A DNA stretch of 64,000 nt. It comes from Cupriavidus sp. D39 (GTDB lineage Bacteria; Pseudomonadota; Gammaproteobacteria; Burkholderiales; Burkholderiaceae). This document shows positions 41,708 to 51,537 of this stretch, piece after piece; positions within the stretch are counted from its first letter, which is position 1, and every line of letters starts with the position of its first letter. The notes below the pieces were generated by a model. It had not been told where the DNA came from, made no database searches, and was given only the letters and a program-made list of their open reading frames with translations. The translations under genes were made by a program, and so were the position numbers. Location of the stretch: NCBI RefSeq assembly GCF_026627925.1, contig NZ_JAPNLE010000011.1, positions 146,123 through 210,122 on the forward strand, in the 5' to 3' direction.

Positions 41708-44700
41708 TTATGTTCCCGTCCTGGTGCGGGATCGGGGCTTCGCCGCCGGTGCGACAATAGGTGGTGCGGCCGGGATCGGCTCGAAAAGAGCCTCGATGTC
41801 GTCAGCGGAGAACTTGACGGCGCCGGCGGCATCTTCCGACAGGATCGCGTTGGCAAGCGCCGCCTTCTGCTCCTGCATCGCGACGATTTTCTCCTCGACA
41901 CTGCCGGCGGTGATCAGCTTGTAGACAAACACAGGCTTGTCCTGCCCGAGACGGTGCGCGCGGTCGGTGGCCTGATTTTCTACGGCGGGATTCCACCAGG
42001 GATCGTAGTGAATGACGGTGTCGGCCGCCGTCAGGTTCAGGCCAACACCGCCGGCCTTCAAGCTGATCAGAAAAAGCGGCACCTCACCTTGCTTGAAGCG
42101 CTTGACCGGTGTGACGCGGTCGGTGGTATCCCCAGTCAGCATGACGTACGGAATCCCAGCTTTTTCCAGGGCCGCCGCAATGAGGTCGAGCATGCTGGTG
42201 AACTGCGAGAACAGCAGGATGCGACGGCCTTCCTCGATTAGTTCGGGCAGCATGTCGAGCAGTAGATCAAGCTTGGCCGATTCCTTGATCCGGGCCGCCT
42301 GTCTGATCTTGACGAGCCGCGGATCGCAGCAGACCTGGCGCAGCTTGAGCAACGCCTCCAGCACGATGATGTGGCTGCGCGCGAGGCCTTTTGCTGCGAC
42401 GGCCGCACGGACCTTTTCCTGCATGGCGGCGCGCACCGTCTCGTACAGGTCACGCTGCGCGCCTTCGAGCTCGACCGTGCGCACAATCATCGTCTTCGCG
42501 GGCAACTCGGCGGCGACCTCATCCTTGCGCCGACGCAGCATGAACGGTCGGATGCGTCGTGCGAGCAGTTCACGTCGAACAGTATCGCCGCCTTTCTCGA
42601 TGGGCGTGCGCCAGCGGCGGGTGAAGTCCTGGCGCGTACCGAGGAAGCCAGGCAGCAGGAAGTCAAACTGGGCCCACAGTTCGCCGAGATGGTTCTCGAG
42701 CGGCGTGCCCGTCAGGCAAAGGCGGTGTCTTGCACGCAGTTCGCGGATGGTTGCTGCGGATTTGGTGGCGGCGTTCTTGACATACTGCGCCTCGTCCAGG
42801 ATCAGCAGGTGAAAGTCGTGCTTGGCAAGAACTTCCTCGTCGCGCCACAGCAAGGCGTAGGTGGTCAGAATGAGATCATGCTCGCCGATCTGGTCAAAGC
42901 GCTCGTGGCGTTGGGGCCCGTGCAGATCCAGGACGCGCAGCTTCGGCGCGAAGCGCTGCGCTTCCTCACACCAGTTGTGCATGAGGGTCGTTGGCACGAC
43001 GATCAGCGCAGGCCGGTCCAGCCTGCCACGTTCCTTTTCGGTGAGGATGTGCGCAAGTGTCTGAATGGTCTTGCCAAGGCCCATATCGTCGGCGAGCACG
43101 CCGGACAGCTCGTGTTCGCGCAGGAACTGCATCCAGGCAAGCCCCTGGCGCTGGTAAGCACGCAGTTCGGCCTTCAGCCCACGCGGCACCGGCACATCTG
43201 TCACCCCAGGACCCGCCATCAGGCGTTGCGCGAGTTGCCGAATCGACGCATCGCCGTGAAATTGCCAGCGCCCGGTCTGATCCAGGGCATGGAGTCGTGC
43301 CGCATCCCACGCGGAAATGCGCATGCCGGAGCCGAGCGAGTCGAACAGGTCGATCAGCACGCGCACGACCGGCTTGAGCCGGTCGGCACGCAGGCGAAGC
43401 CGCTCGTTGCGGTCGGTTTTCAGGTCGATCACTTCGTCGTCTGCGATGGTATCGAACTTGCCCGACAGCCAGCGCTCATCGCGACGAAAGAGGTCTGCTA
43501 GCAGCGGCTCCAGGCGCACCGTGCGACCATTGACGGTAATGCCCATCTCGACGTCAAACCAGCCGTCGCCGGTCTGACGCAGGCTGCCGTCAATCGCATC
43601 GATCTCGATTACGTTGTGCCGAAATTCGTCGCTCATGACGACGCGCCAGCCGCTTGCCTGTAGTGCGGGTAGCACCAGCTTCACGAGATCCGGCCAGTCG
43701 TCGACATCTTCGGGGCCGAGGATGCCATCTGGAAACGGTTTGTAACCAAATGCACGGTTGGCCGGAATTTTTCTGAATCCGGCCTTTTGCAACTCGGTCA
43801 GACGTTTCCGCTCGAGATTGACGTCTCTTTTGATCTGGATGACCTCGCTGCCAGCAGTGCGAACGAGGGTGGTGCTGCTGTGCGCCGGGAGGCTGTGGCC
43901 TGCGTAATCAAAACTGACCGTCGCAAAATCCAGTGGCGACACTGACCAGGTCGGCAAGGTGTCAAGAGTCAGTACGGGCGTCGGTACGGTGTCGATCACC
44001 TGCACGGACGACGCGTCGGGCACGGGCGGCATGGGCAGGTCGGGGGCGACTTCACGCAACACATTGCCAACGAGCGCCGCCTCGTCCAGCGTGATGGCCG
44101 GCATCGACAGGAAATCCGTGACCTGTTCCGCTGGCCACGGCATGGCGAGTATGCCAGCTTCGCCAGAATGCGCGTCCACATACCAGCAGGGCTGGGTTGT
44201 CGTCAGCAACAGGGTGGCGGGTGGCTCGGCCTGCAAGACTGGCCGCACGCGCGTGTCGGGCTGCGCTTGCCAGGTCATCTTTGCGCCGCGCTCTGATCCG
44301 CAGTGCACCGGGCAGTGTGATCCGGGGTAGTGGGCGCCTGCGGGAGCAAAGGAAGTAAAGGCACGCCCGGTGGCGATGAGCTTTTCCAGGATGGCAGCGC
44401 CGGTTGTGCCCTGCAGAGCAAAACTACCTGTATAGGCGGCATGCGAGCGGCCCAGCCACAATCCGCGCAGGATAGACAGATCCTCCTCGGAAACAAATTT
44501 CGGCGGTTCGACCAGCGCTTTCTCGACGTTTTGCCACCGATCGTTGACCGAGCGAATCGTACCGTCCGCCCCCACGCGGGCTTTGTAGAGGGAAATCTCG
44601 CAGCCGCGATACGATTGCCCGATCACATAGGCTAGTGCATGCGTGGCCTTGGCTGGCTTTTTCTTGGAAGCGGGATTGGCTGCCGTGCGTCGAGCGCGAA

Positions 44701-45033
44701 AGTTTTCCAGCCAGGTCACCAGTTCCGCGCGCACGTCGGCGGCCGATGGCTTCGGCTGGTGGGCAAGGCCGGCGATCAGCAGCGCTGCCACGTGCTTGCA
44801 GTCAACGCCGACCGGACACGTGCATTCCCCTCCACCCACATGTCTTCGTCGATGTCGTGGAAATACGCACGCACGTCATACGGACGCGTATGGGTGCCTT
44901 GCACCAGTCCCGCCAAGGTATCCTCGTTGATCCAGCGCAACTCCGAGACAGCGCTCGCATAGGAGCGAGCCTTGGACACCGTGTGGGAGTCCAGCCATTC
45001 CGCGATTTGGCGGGGATCGTAGGAGACAGACAT
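41708..45033 (-). CDS. SWIM zinc-finger SNF2-family helicase, one frameshift
   Basis: About 1,108 residues when rejoined. From the ATG at 45033, the first 80 residues lead into a SWIM zinc finger (CTCPVGVDCKHV). The frame is lost there at a C4 run (plus strand 44827-44830); a fifth base gives WVEGECTCPVG. The C-terminal half is a complete Swi2/Snf2 ATPase: LADDMGLGKTIQTLAHI (motif I), LLILDEAQYVKN (II, DEAQ), LCLTGTPLENHLGELW (III), LLFSQFTSMLDLI (IV), GGVGLNLTAADTVIHYDPWWNP (V) and ATDRAHRLGQDKPV (VI). Such proteins are DNA-dependent ATPases, often on plasmids and islands. The CcbP-like gene starts 2 bases after its stop. Confidence 0.92.
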
Positions 45034-45072
45034 CGGCTGAGGGATTCAGAGGTTGACAACGCGGGGAGCATT

Positions 45073-46104
45073 CTACGCGGGGAGGCTCCCGGCCGGTACG
45101 GCAGCGGCTTCCGGTTCTGACCCCGCCTGAGTGGTCTGGGCATGCCGGCGGTCATCTTCGGCGTGCAAGTAGATCCCGGTCGTCTCGATCGAAGCGTGGC
45201 GAAGGTTCTTCTGGATAAAGCGGATATCGGTGCCGGCGTCAGCCTGATGCGAAGCCGCCGAGTGCCGCAGCCAGTGCGTCGAGGCCCGGCGCAGTGTGGC
45301 TGCGCCGATCGGATCGGTTGGCTCGAGTGTGTCGGCCGCCCGGCGGAACACTTCCTTGGCAATCAGGTAGATCGCCGTCGGCGTCAGGTGCCGCTTGGCG
45401 TCGCCGGCGATGCTCATGACGGCCGGCGTGCTTTCGGCCGGCAAGGGCATGGGTGCCAGATCATGGAATGCGCGGTAGCGCGCGAAGTCGGCCATGAGGG
45501 TGTCGGAGACTGGCACCTCGCCCTCGGCGCCACCCTTGCCGATGACGTGCAGCTACCAGCGGCCGCGACGCTGGAAGAAGTCCGCCGCCTGTGCGTTGGC
45601 GGCTTCGCTTGCCCGCAATGCGGTGTGGTACAGCAGCCGGATCAGCCATCGGCTGCGTTCGTAGTGCTGGCGCTCGCGGGCAGATGCCTGCGGCCAAGCC
45701 TCCATCGATTCCAGCACAACCTGCCAAAGCGCGTGATCGAGGTAACGTTCAATGCGGCGGATCCGTGCCGGCGTTGCCGAGGGCGAGCGCCGCAGCGCAA
45801 GCGGATTGCCGGCAAGGTACCCGGCGGCCACCAGGTAATTGAGCAGCCCGCAAAGGATACCGAGGGCCTGGCGCCGGCTGCGCTCGGAGAGCGGCCCGTC
45901 GAACAGCCGCCGCGTGCCCCCGCGCCGTGGCAGGACGGGATCGGCCCAGTCTGCGGACGGTGCGGCAAGAAATTGCTCGTAAATCAGGAAATCTTCGCGC
46001 GTGAGGCTCGACAGCGGACAATTTCCAGTTTGATACCGGCGGCCGGTGCGAGGCACGTGCTGCGCCAAATAGGGGGCGTTTTCGTCGGGCGCCTGGCGAT
46101 TCAC
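45073..46104 (-). pseudogene. Tyrosine recombinase with internal amber codon, N-terminus incomplete
   Basis: Two open pieces in the same frame are separated by one TAG at about 45552-45554 (RRGRW-stop-LHVIGKGG). A single base change from TGG would restore it. The catalytic domain is otherwise present: LLYHTALRASE (first Arg region), VIGKGGAEGEVPV, STHWLRHSAASHQ (HxxR) and LRHASIETTGIYLHAED (H/W and nucleophile Tyr). The N-terminal region is shorter than in the two relatives at 48-54 kb. It shares the PLSSLTREDFLIYEQFL linker with them. Confidence 0.85.
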
Positions 46105-46114
46105 CAGTCGCGCT

Positions 46115-46354
46115 TCAGCGCGCCCAGTTGTACGTCAAGGCCACGCCGGCCAACAGGCTGGAGGCAACGCAGTGGGCGAAGATGTCGTAGTGCGCCGCCG
46201 GCGAGAACCAGCCGAGCGCACGCGCGGCCAGGGTGGCGCTCAGCGGCCACGCGCTCGCCAGCGCGATGGCAACGATGCAGCGGACCAACCAGGCGACGAT
46301 GGTCGGTGTCTGGTTCATGGTAGCTTGGGTCATGCGATTCTCCATTTCTAACAT
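46115..46354 (-). CDS. Small putative membrane protein
   Basis: 79 residues from 46354. Two hydrophobic segments, TIVAWLVRCIVAIALASAW and FAHCVASSLLAGVALTYNW. No family recognised. Downstream of the broken recombinase in the same direction, 10 bp away. Confidence 0.4.
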   Translation of the reverse strand: MLEMENRMTQATMNQTPTIVAWLVRCIVAIALASAWPLSATLAARALGWFSPAAHYDIFAHCVASSLLAGVALTYNWAR

Positions 46355-46418
46355 CTTTGCTATCGGCCAGCGGTCGGTGTCGCTGCACCGCTACAGAGCG
46401 GGGGCGATTTCTCTAATA

Positions 46419-46674
46419 CTAGCCCGGTGCGCGTTGCCGCAGGTTGCCGATCAATGCCCGAGTCTGCATGTCGGTGTCGACCGCCACGTCGAAGGGCATG
46501 TCGCCCGGCAGCTCGATGCGCCAGCCGTCGGCGTGTGGCTGGGGCTAGTGACATCAGGTGACGATACCGACCCGCATCCTCCCTGACCCCATCCAGCAGG
46601 CCAGCCAGCAATTCCGCCCGGGTCACCACTGCAGGCGTACGCCGCTCGGTGCGGACTTCAGTTTGGAACCCCAT
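46419..46674 (-). CDS. Small hypothetical protein, probably frameshifted
   Basis: Starts MGFQTEVRTERRTPAVVTRA at 46674. In another frame it ends HADGWRIELPGDMPFDVAVD and QTRALIGNLRQ before a TAG at 46419. The join lies near 46555. The two halves look like one short protein of about 84 residues. I do not recognise it; it is probably plasmid accessory. Confidence 0.35.
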
Positions 46675-46735
46675 GCTTTTCTTCTCCTCGCCCCGTCGAG
46701 GCGTTTCCCGTCTTTCTACGGTCCAGGTGGCTCTC

Positions 46736-46992
46736 CTACCGGTACACCGCGCCGTCATTGCGCTTACCGATCACGTCGACATAAAGGTGGGTGTCGTCGT
46801 GGCGATAGACAATGCGGTACTCGCCGATGTCCGCGCGACGCTCCCTTCCGTGGCACCCTTCAACTGGATGGAGTCGTTCGGGCGGGGATTCGTCAGCAGA
46901 TCGATGACTTTGCGCATGATCTGCGTGTACTGCTTGGGCGGTAGCCCATTAACAAACTTTACGGCGTCATTCGTGAGGTTTAGCGTCAGCAT
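46736..46992 (-). CDS. RelE/ParE-superfamily toxin, one frameshift
   Basis: About 85 residues when rejoined: MLTLNLTNDAVKFVNGLPPK at the start, then RADIGEYRIVYRHDDTHLYV and DVIGKRNDGAVYR at the end, the fold signature of RelE/ParE toxins (GEYRIVY core strand and C-terminal basic strand). The frame is lost at a C3 run (46843-46845); one more base restores it. It overlaps the end of the antitoxin gene by 26 bp. Whether it cleaves mRNA (RelE) or poisons gyrase (ParE) cannot be told from sequence. Confidence 0.85.
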
Positions 46993-47269
46993 TCTCTTCC
47001 AGTCGGCCGATGATGGCAGCGACTTCCGTGGCAGAAGCAAAGCCACCCGCCCGAGCTTCACGCGCACGGCGTAGCCAGTCGGCGTCCTCCAGGGCCTCGA
47101 GGCGCGCTTGCATCTGCTGATACAGGCGCTCCGAAACCAGGACGCTGACAAGCCGGCCGTTGCGGGAAATCCCCACAGGGTGGGCAATGCTCTCATCGAT
47201 CACTTCCCCGAGGCGATTCTTTGCCTCCTTGGCCGTGACCGTCTTCTCAAGTACAAGAGTGGTCATCAC
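46967..47269 (-). CDS. Phd/YefM-type antitoxin
   Basis: 100 residues. The N-terminal domain reads VTAKEAKNRLGEVIDESIAH and GISRNGRLVSVLVSERLYQQ, the Phd/YefM DNA-binding fold. The C-terminal part is the flexible toxin-binding arm. It precedes and overlaps the toxin, the normal order. Just upstream (47276-47300) is a short hairpin, ACCGC/GCGGT, that may be part of an autoregulatory site. Confidence 0.9.
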   Translation of the reverse strand: MMTTLVLEKTVTAKEAKNRLGEVIDESIAHPVGISRNGRLVSVLVSERLYQQMQARLEALEDADWLRRAREARAGGFASATEVAAIIGRLEENADAKPHE

Positions 47270-47562
47270 TATCTAGACCGCACTAACGCGGTTTCCCTGA
47301 CTAATTTTGGTTACGCTGGATCTTCCCTAAAGAATGGGACCCTACCCGTCCCATTGGTTGCTACCCTCCTGGATGGCGTCCAATGCATCGCCATGGACTG
47401 GAGTATAGCCACCATAGTCAAAAGAGGCAATATAGCCAAAGTAGCTACTGTGACCCCATACATCTAATCTCTCCCCTGTCTAGAGCCTGTCGGGCTTTCC
47501 GGCCTTCCAATCGATGATGGCCTGCCAGATAATCGCGGCAACACAACCGACAGACTACCCCG
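47270..47562. promoter_or_regulatory. Promoter region of the toxin-antitoxin operon
   Basis: About 290 bp upstream of the antitoxin. It contains a small inverted repeat near 47276-47300. AT-rich sequence (47390-47470) with ATAGCCACCATAGTC and ATATAGCCAAAGTAGC could hold the promoter of the next element. No gene supported. Confidence 0.35.
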
Positions 47563-48350
47563 ATGAGCCGCTTCGTTCCCGTTGATCGAGACACTGCGTA
47601 CTTGCTGCCGCCGTCGGGGGACCCAAGTGCGAGCTGGGTGAGTTTCTCGACGGGAGTCTGCCGCGCCTGTCGTGTTTGCCGGGCTGCGCGTTCACCGGCC
47701 AGGCCTTCCATCGTGTCGCGCAGCAGGTGACCGATGAGCAGTTGGAGCAGGCGCAGGTGGCCATAGCGAAGGCGGCCATCGCCCGCTTCGAGCTGTCCGC
47801 GGACGTGCTCGCGTTCGATACGACAAACTTCGATACCCACATCGACACACAGACGCCCGGCGAGCTGGCCCGGCGAGGACACGCCAAGAGCAAGAGAAAG
47901 GACCTGCGCGTGGTAGGGCTTGGCCTCCTGGTCAGCGAGACGGGTCATGTGCCGCTGTTGTATCGGACGTATCCCGGCAACGGCTCGGACCAGGCGGTGC
48001 TCGCGGCGTGCCTTGCTGGGTTGGCGCAGTTGCATGAGGCGCTCGACAGCGGTGAGGGTCGCAAGCAGCCGGCGCAGCGCACGGTGGTACGGGACGGCGG
48101 GTTCTGGAGCCCGCAACTGGAACTCGATCTCGATGCCGCCGGCTACTACAGTCTCATCTCGTTGCCGCTGGGGCACAAGGCCGCGCAAGAGGCGCTGCAG
48201 ATGGCGGCGCAGCGCGGTGCGATGAAGCCGCTGTCGGGCAAGCTGAGCGAAGTGCGGGCGGCGCGGGTTAGAACCACCGTTGGCGAGTTGGACCGCACGC
48301 TCGTGGTGGTAGAGAGCCAGGAGCTGCTCGAGGGTCAAAAAGGGGTCTGA
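47563..48350 (+). pseudogene. Fused fragments of IS1182 and IS1634 transposases
   Basis: 47563-47620 encodes MSRFVPVDRDTAYLLPPS, the start of IS1182-family transposases. It is joined at about 47620 to an IS1634-family fragment (KCELGEFLDGSLPRL, then FDTTNFDTHIDTQTPGELAR, GLGLLVSETGHVPLLYRTYP and VRDGGFWSPQLELD) running to 48350. The IS1634 part keeps its central DDE-domain region but lacks both termini. The junction is a deletion or recombination scar, not a frameshift. Confidence 0.75.
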
Positions 48351-48429
48351 CCAAGATTCGACCAAATTGCTATCATAAGCCTTGCGGTTATGAAACCGTC
48401 GCGCCTTATTCCGTTGACGCATAAGCGAT

Positions 48430-50102
48430 TCAGGCTGTGAACGCCTCACCGAACTGCCGCGCTCGCTTGACATCATCGGTATGCAAGTAAATGGACGTGG
48501 TCGAAATCGAGGCGTGGCGCAGGTTGTCGCGCACAGCGCTGAGCTCGACGCCCTTGGCCAGCGCGTGGGTCGCGTGGGTGTGCCGCATCCAGTGAGGAGT
48601 AGCCCGTCGCAGCTTCTCAGCCAACGCCGGATGGTCGCCTTCGATGACGTCGGCCGCGAGCCTGAAGAATCGGCGCATGACTTCCCACAGGCGCAGGGGC
48701 GTGATGCCGGCCTCGCCACCGTCGAGGCTGCCGACCAAGGGCGTAGCGGGGTTCCAGCGGGCGCGGCTGACAGGTAGCCCGCGTTCCTGCAGATAGCGCT
48801 CCAGCGCCACCCGAGCCAAGGGAGTCAAGGTCACCTTGGCGGGCTTGCCACCTTTACCGACCAGATGCAGCCAGTGATCGCCGGCGGCATCGACTTCGAG
48901 ACTACGCAACGCGGCATTGGTCAGTTCGCTGATCCGCAGTCCCGTGGCGTAACCAAAATCCAGCAGGAAGCGAAGTCGTTGCGCGGCTGCGGCTTGCCAG
49001 CCATATGACCACTCGAGCCCGTTGGCGATGGTGCGCGCCAGCAGCCACTCTCCTTCGGTGAAGGCGTGCGTGGTTTCCACGGCCATGGCACGCTGGCTGC
49101 CGCGCACCTTGATGCCCGCGAAGGGGTTGGCCAACACATAGCGCTGCTCCACCAACCAGCGGAACAGCGCGCTGAGCACGGCCAGCGCATGCGCAACCGA
49201 GCGCGCCGAGAGGTTATCGACGAACGGGCGCCAGTCCGGCGACGTGCGCGGCCGCGGTGGCCCGACCCAGCGCTCGCGCGGCGTGGGTCGGCGCAGGAAT
49301 GCCCGGTAATCGGTCGCATCCTTGGTGGTCAACGACGACAAAGCCTTGCCGCGCGCGACAATGGCCCAGAGGATCAGCCGCTCGGCTTCCTTGCGGTAGG
49401 CGCGCTGCGTGGCTGTGGATTCATGCAAGGCCAGCCAGGCCTGAATGGCCTCGTAATCGTTGTCCACGCCCAGGATGCAGGTTGATGGCGGCGCGCGGAA
49501 GGCGCCGGCGGAACCGTCAACCTCGTGCGGCAGCCGCAATTGTTCCCACGGCGTCACGATAGACCGGTGATCGGTGACGATTAGAGCGCGGGCGCGCTCG
49601 GTGAGCGCCGGGTGTGCGGCAAAGAATGCCTCGATCTGGCGGGCGCTCGCGCGCCCGAGTCCCGGGATGGCGGTCCACCACTGTCGTCGGCGGGGGATAC
49701 GCACGGTGAGGTTGGCCAGCGTGGTGATGCCAGCGGCCTGTAGGGCGCGCACCGCGCGCGCCGGCAGCCACTGCTCCACCGCATCGCTGATCTGGGGGCA
49801 GGTGCGGGTGCCACGCGCAGCCGCTCGATGGCTGATGCGGCCGCGCGCGCGTGGCGCACGCGCTGCGAGGTCGGGCAGGCAAAGATGTCCGCCAGGTCGA
49901 GCCGCCGGTGTTGGTAGGCGTACTGAACGAGCTGGCGCCGGATCTCGCCGATGAGACCGCGTGCCGACTGGCCATGGTCAAGCCGATCGCGCAGGTAGCG
50001 ATCGGCCGCGTCACGTGAGGAAGCACCCTCGTACCAGGCGCGCAGCGCGGCGAGCGCCGCGGCATCGGGTAAGCCGTTGGGTATAGGTAGGCGTCGGGGC
50101 AT
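48430..50102 (-). CDS. Tyrosine recombinase with N-terminal HhH-like domain, one frameshift
   Basis: About 557 residues when rejoined. It starts MPRRLPIPNGLPDAAALAAL at 50102 (a DUF3701-like N-terminal domain). The frame breaks at a G5 run (49794-49798); a sixth base leads into QISDAVEQWLPARAVRAL and a helix-hairpin-helix-like segment (IPGLGRASARQIEAFFAAH). The core-binding domain includes TQRAYRKEAERLILWAIVAR. The catalytic domain keeps FGYATGLRISEL (Arg), LVGKGGKPAKV (Lys), PHWMRHTHATHAL (HxxR) and LRHASISTTSIYLHTDD (His and Tyr). Probably active in site-specific recombination if the frame is intact. It is divergent from the recombinase at 51538. Confidence 0.9.
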
Positions 50103-50213
50103 TTCGTGCGGAGCGAGTTACGTACCTGAATGATAGTACAAGGATAATATAAGTTATCTCTGTAGTGACGATGAAAGAGGATCTCGCCGAACTGCGGTGA
50201 CTGGCGTTTCCGG

Positions 50214-50395
50214 TCAGATGGCCTGCAAGACCTTGCTCACAAAGTCAGCCTGCGGCGAGATCTTGGCGGTCAGCAACCGGATTTGCTCCCTGATCCATGC
50301 AGGATCGATGCCGGCGTGAGTTGCCGCCTGCATGGTCGCACGGCCGGCATCGAGTACGTCTAGACCGGTGATCTCGTAGCCGTAGCCGCCAACGA
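50214..50395 (-). pseudogene. C-terminal remnant of an unrecognised gene
   Basis: The minus-strand frame ends YEITGLDVLDAGRATMQAAT, IDPAWIREQIRLLTAKISPQ and FVSKVLQAI at 50214. It looks like real protein sequence, but the preceding part runs into an IS66 fragment on the other strand at about 50393, so the gene was cut there. Family not recognised. Confidence 0.35.
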
Positions 50396-50578
50396 TGTCA
50401 ACCCGTACGAATATCTGACCGACGTGCTCGCGCGAATCAACGACCACCCCATCAACCGGATCGAGGATTTGGCGCCCTACAACTGGAAGCCATCTGGTGC
50501 AGCGGGGCCGGCATCGACTGTGGCGTCAACGTCGTCCTTGCCGGTTGCGGCCTCGGCGACGCGGCACTGAACTGCGGC
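50393..50578 (+). pseudogene. IS66 transposase (TnpC) C-terminal fragment
   Basis: The plus strand reads NPYEYLTDVLARINDHPINR then IEDLAPYNWKPSG, the end of IS66-family TnpC proteins, where the last domain normally closes with a W-x-P motif before a short tail. Upstream parts are missing. Confidence 0.75.
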
Positions 50579-50603
50579 TCGCGCATCAAGCGGCAACGAA
50601 ACG

Positions 50604-51026
50604 ATGAACAAAGCAAGCGCGGGCAAGGCCGAGCGCAAGATCTCCGCAACGATTCTGGAATTCGGCGAGCCATTTCTGTCCGAGGCCATTACCGAAAACA
50701 CGCCGATCGTGGTGGTGCGCGAGACATACAAACTGGTGGTGCTTGTCTGGAACGCGCATGTCTCAGCCACGCCCCGCTGGGGAAATCCCGGTCCTCTGCA
50801 GATGCTGCGACAGTTGGCCGCCGGGCCGCAGATGCCACCGGAAGGACGTGCCTGCATCGAGATGCTCTCGCGCCGATGGCGGGAGAAGTTCTCCGACGCG
50901 AAATACTGTGTTGGAGAATGGCACGTCAAGATCAGGCATGACGATACCCTGAGCTTTTTTGCGACGCACGGGAAGCACCGGGGCGGTAGTCCGTCCCCGC
51001 GCGCACTGTTCTCACGACACGGGTGA
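50604..51026 (+). CDS. Hypothetical protein, 140 residues
   Basis: Starts MNKASAGKAERKISATILEF. The sequence is well formed, with coherent codon use: EAITENTPIVVVRETYKLVV, EMLSRRWREKFSDAKYCVGE. It looks like a small cytoplasmic protein. I do not recognise the family. It follows the IS66 remnant by 25 bp and may be a passenger of that element. Confidence 0.5.
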   Translation: MNKASAGKAERKISATILEFGEPFLSEAITENTPIVVVRETYKLVVLVWNAHVSATPRWGNPGPLQMLRQLAAGPQMPPEGRACIEMLSRRWREKFSDAKYCVGEWHVKIRHDDTLSFFATHGKHRGGSPSPRALFSRHG

Positions 51027-51280
51027 GATCGCCGCGCATCCGCCGATGGGGCCAACACCCAGCGCTCTCCCCAACAGCTCCAGAGTTTCCGCGAAATCGC
51101 CAGCACACGCTACCACGGGGATTCTCGGGCGGATACGTCGAAACTGCATCAACACCATCGGAAGGGGAAGTCCCTCGGTTTTCGCGACTGAGCCAACAGC
51201 GCAAGCCATTGCCGGTTTCGTGGAACACACCAAGTGCGTCTCGCCGACGTGCTGTCCCTCGCCTCCGCAGCTTCGGTGTA
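51027..51280. other. Short gene-free stretch before the triple repeat
   Basis: No supported gene between the hypothetical protein and the repeats at 51281. Open frames on both strands here are shadows without family features. Confidence 0.4.
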
Positions 51281-51345
51281 CCCATTAACTTTGAGAATCT
51301 AACCCACTAACTGTGAGACAAAACCCATTAACTTTGAGACGTGAC
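51281..51345. repeat. Three direct repeats of 21-22 bp, iteron-like
   Basis: CCCATTAACTTTGAGAATCT (51281), CCCACTAACTGTGAGACAAA (51303) and CCCATTAACTTTGAGACGTG (51324) lie head to tail at two-helical-turn spacing. The shared core is CCCAYTAACTKTGAGA. Such spacing is typical of iterons bound by an initiator or of repressor sites. No initiator gene is adjacent. Confidence 0.75.
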
Positions 51346-51415
51346 AACAAAAAGTGCCTCATGATGTATAAAAATTCGACGGAACATTCAATTAGTATTT
51401 CATGCAACACTTATT

Positions 51416-51449
51416 TCTGTTCTTGATAATCTTTCTTATCAAGAACAGA
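51416..51449. repeat. Perfect 14-bp inverted repeat with 6-bp spacer
   Basis: TCTGTTCTTGATAA (51416-51429) is the exact reverse complement of the 14 bp at 51436-51449; the spacer is TCTTTC. It is AT-rich within a GC-rich region and lies about 90 bp upstream of a tyrosine recombinase gene. The geometry fits a recombinase core site. A terminator is possible, but no T-tract follows. Confidence 0.7.
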
Positions 51450-51537
51450 GAAAATAAGGTACGCGTCACGCAACCTGACTCACAGCCTCTCGGATAGAAT
51501 GTGACGTATCGCCCGCCAACCGGCGCCAGGCCTCGGT

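Noticed and set aside
42371..43501. 376-residue plus-strand frame inside the SNF2 gene
   Set aside because: Shadow frame opposite conserved helicase motifs.
47445..48719. 424-residue minus-strand frame
   Set aside because: Runs antisense to an IS1634 transposase fragment and part of a recombinase; composition is that of a shadow frame.
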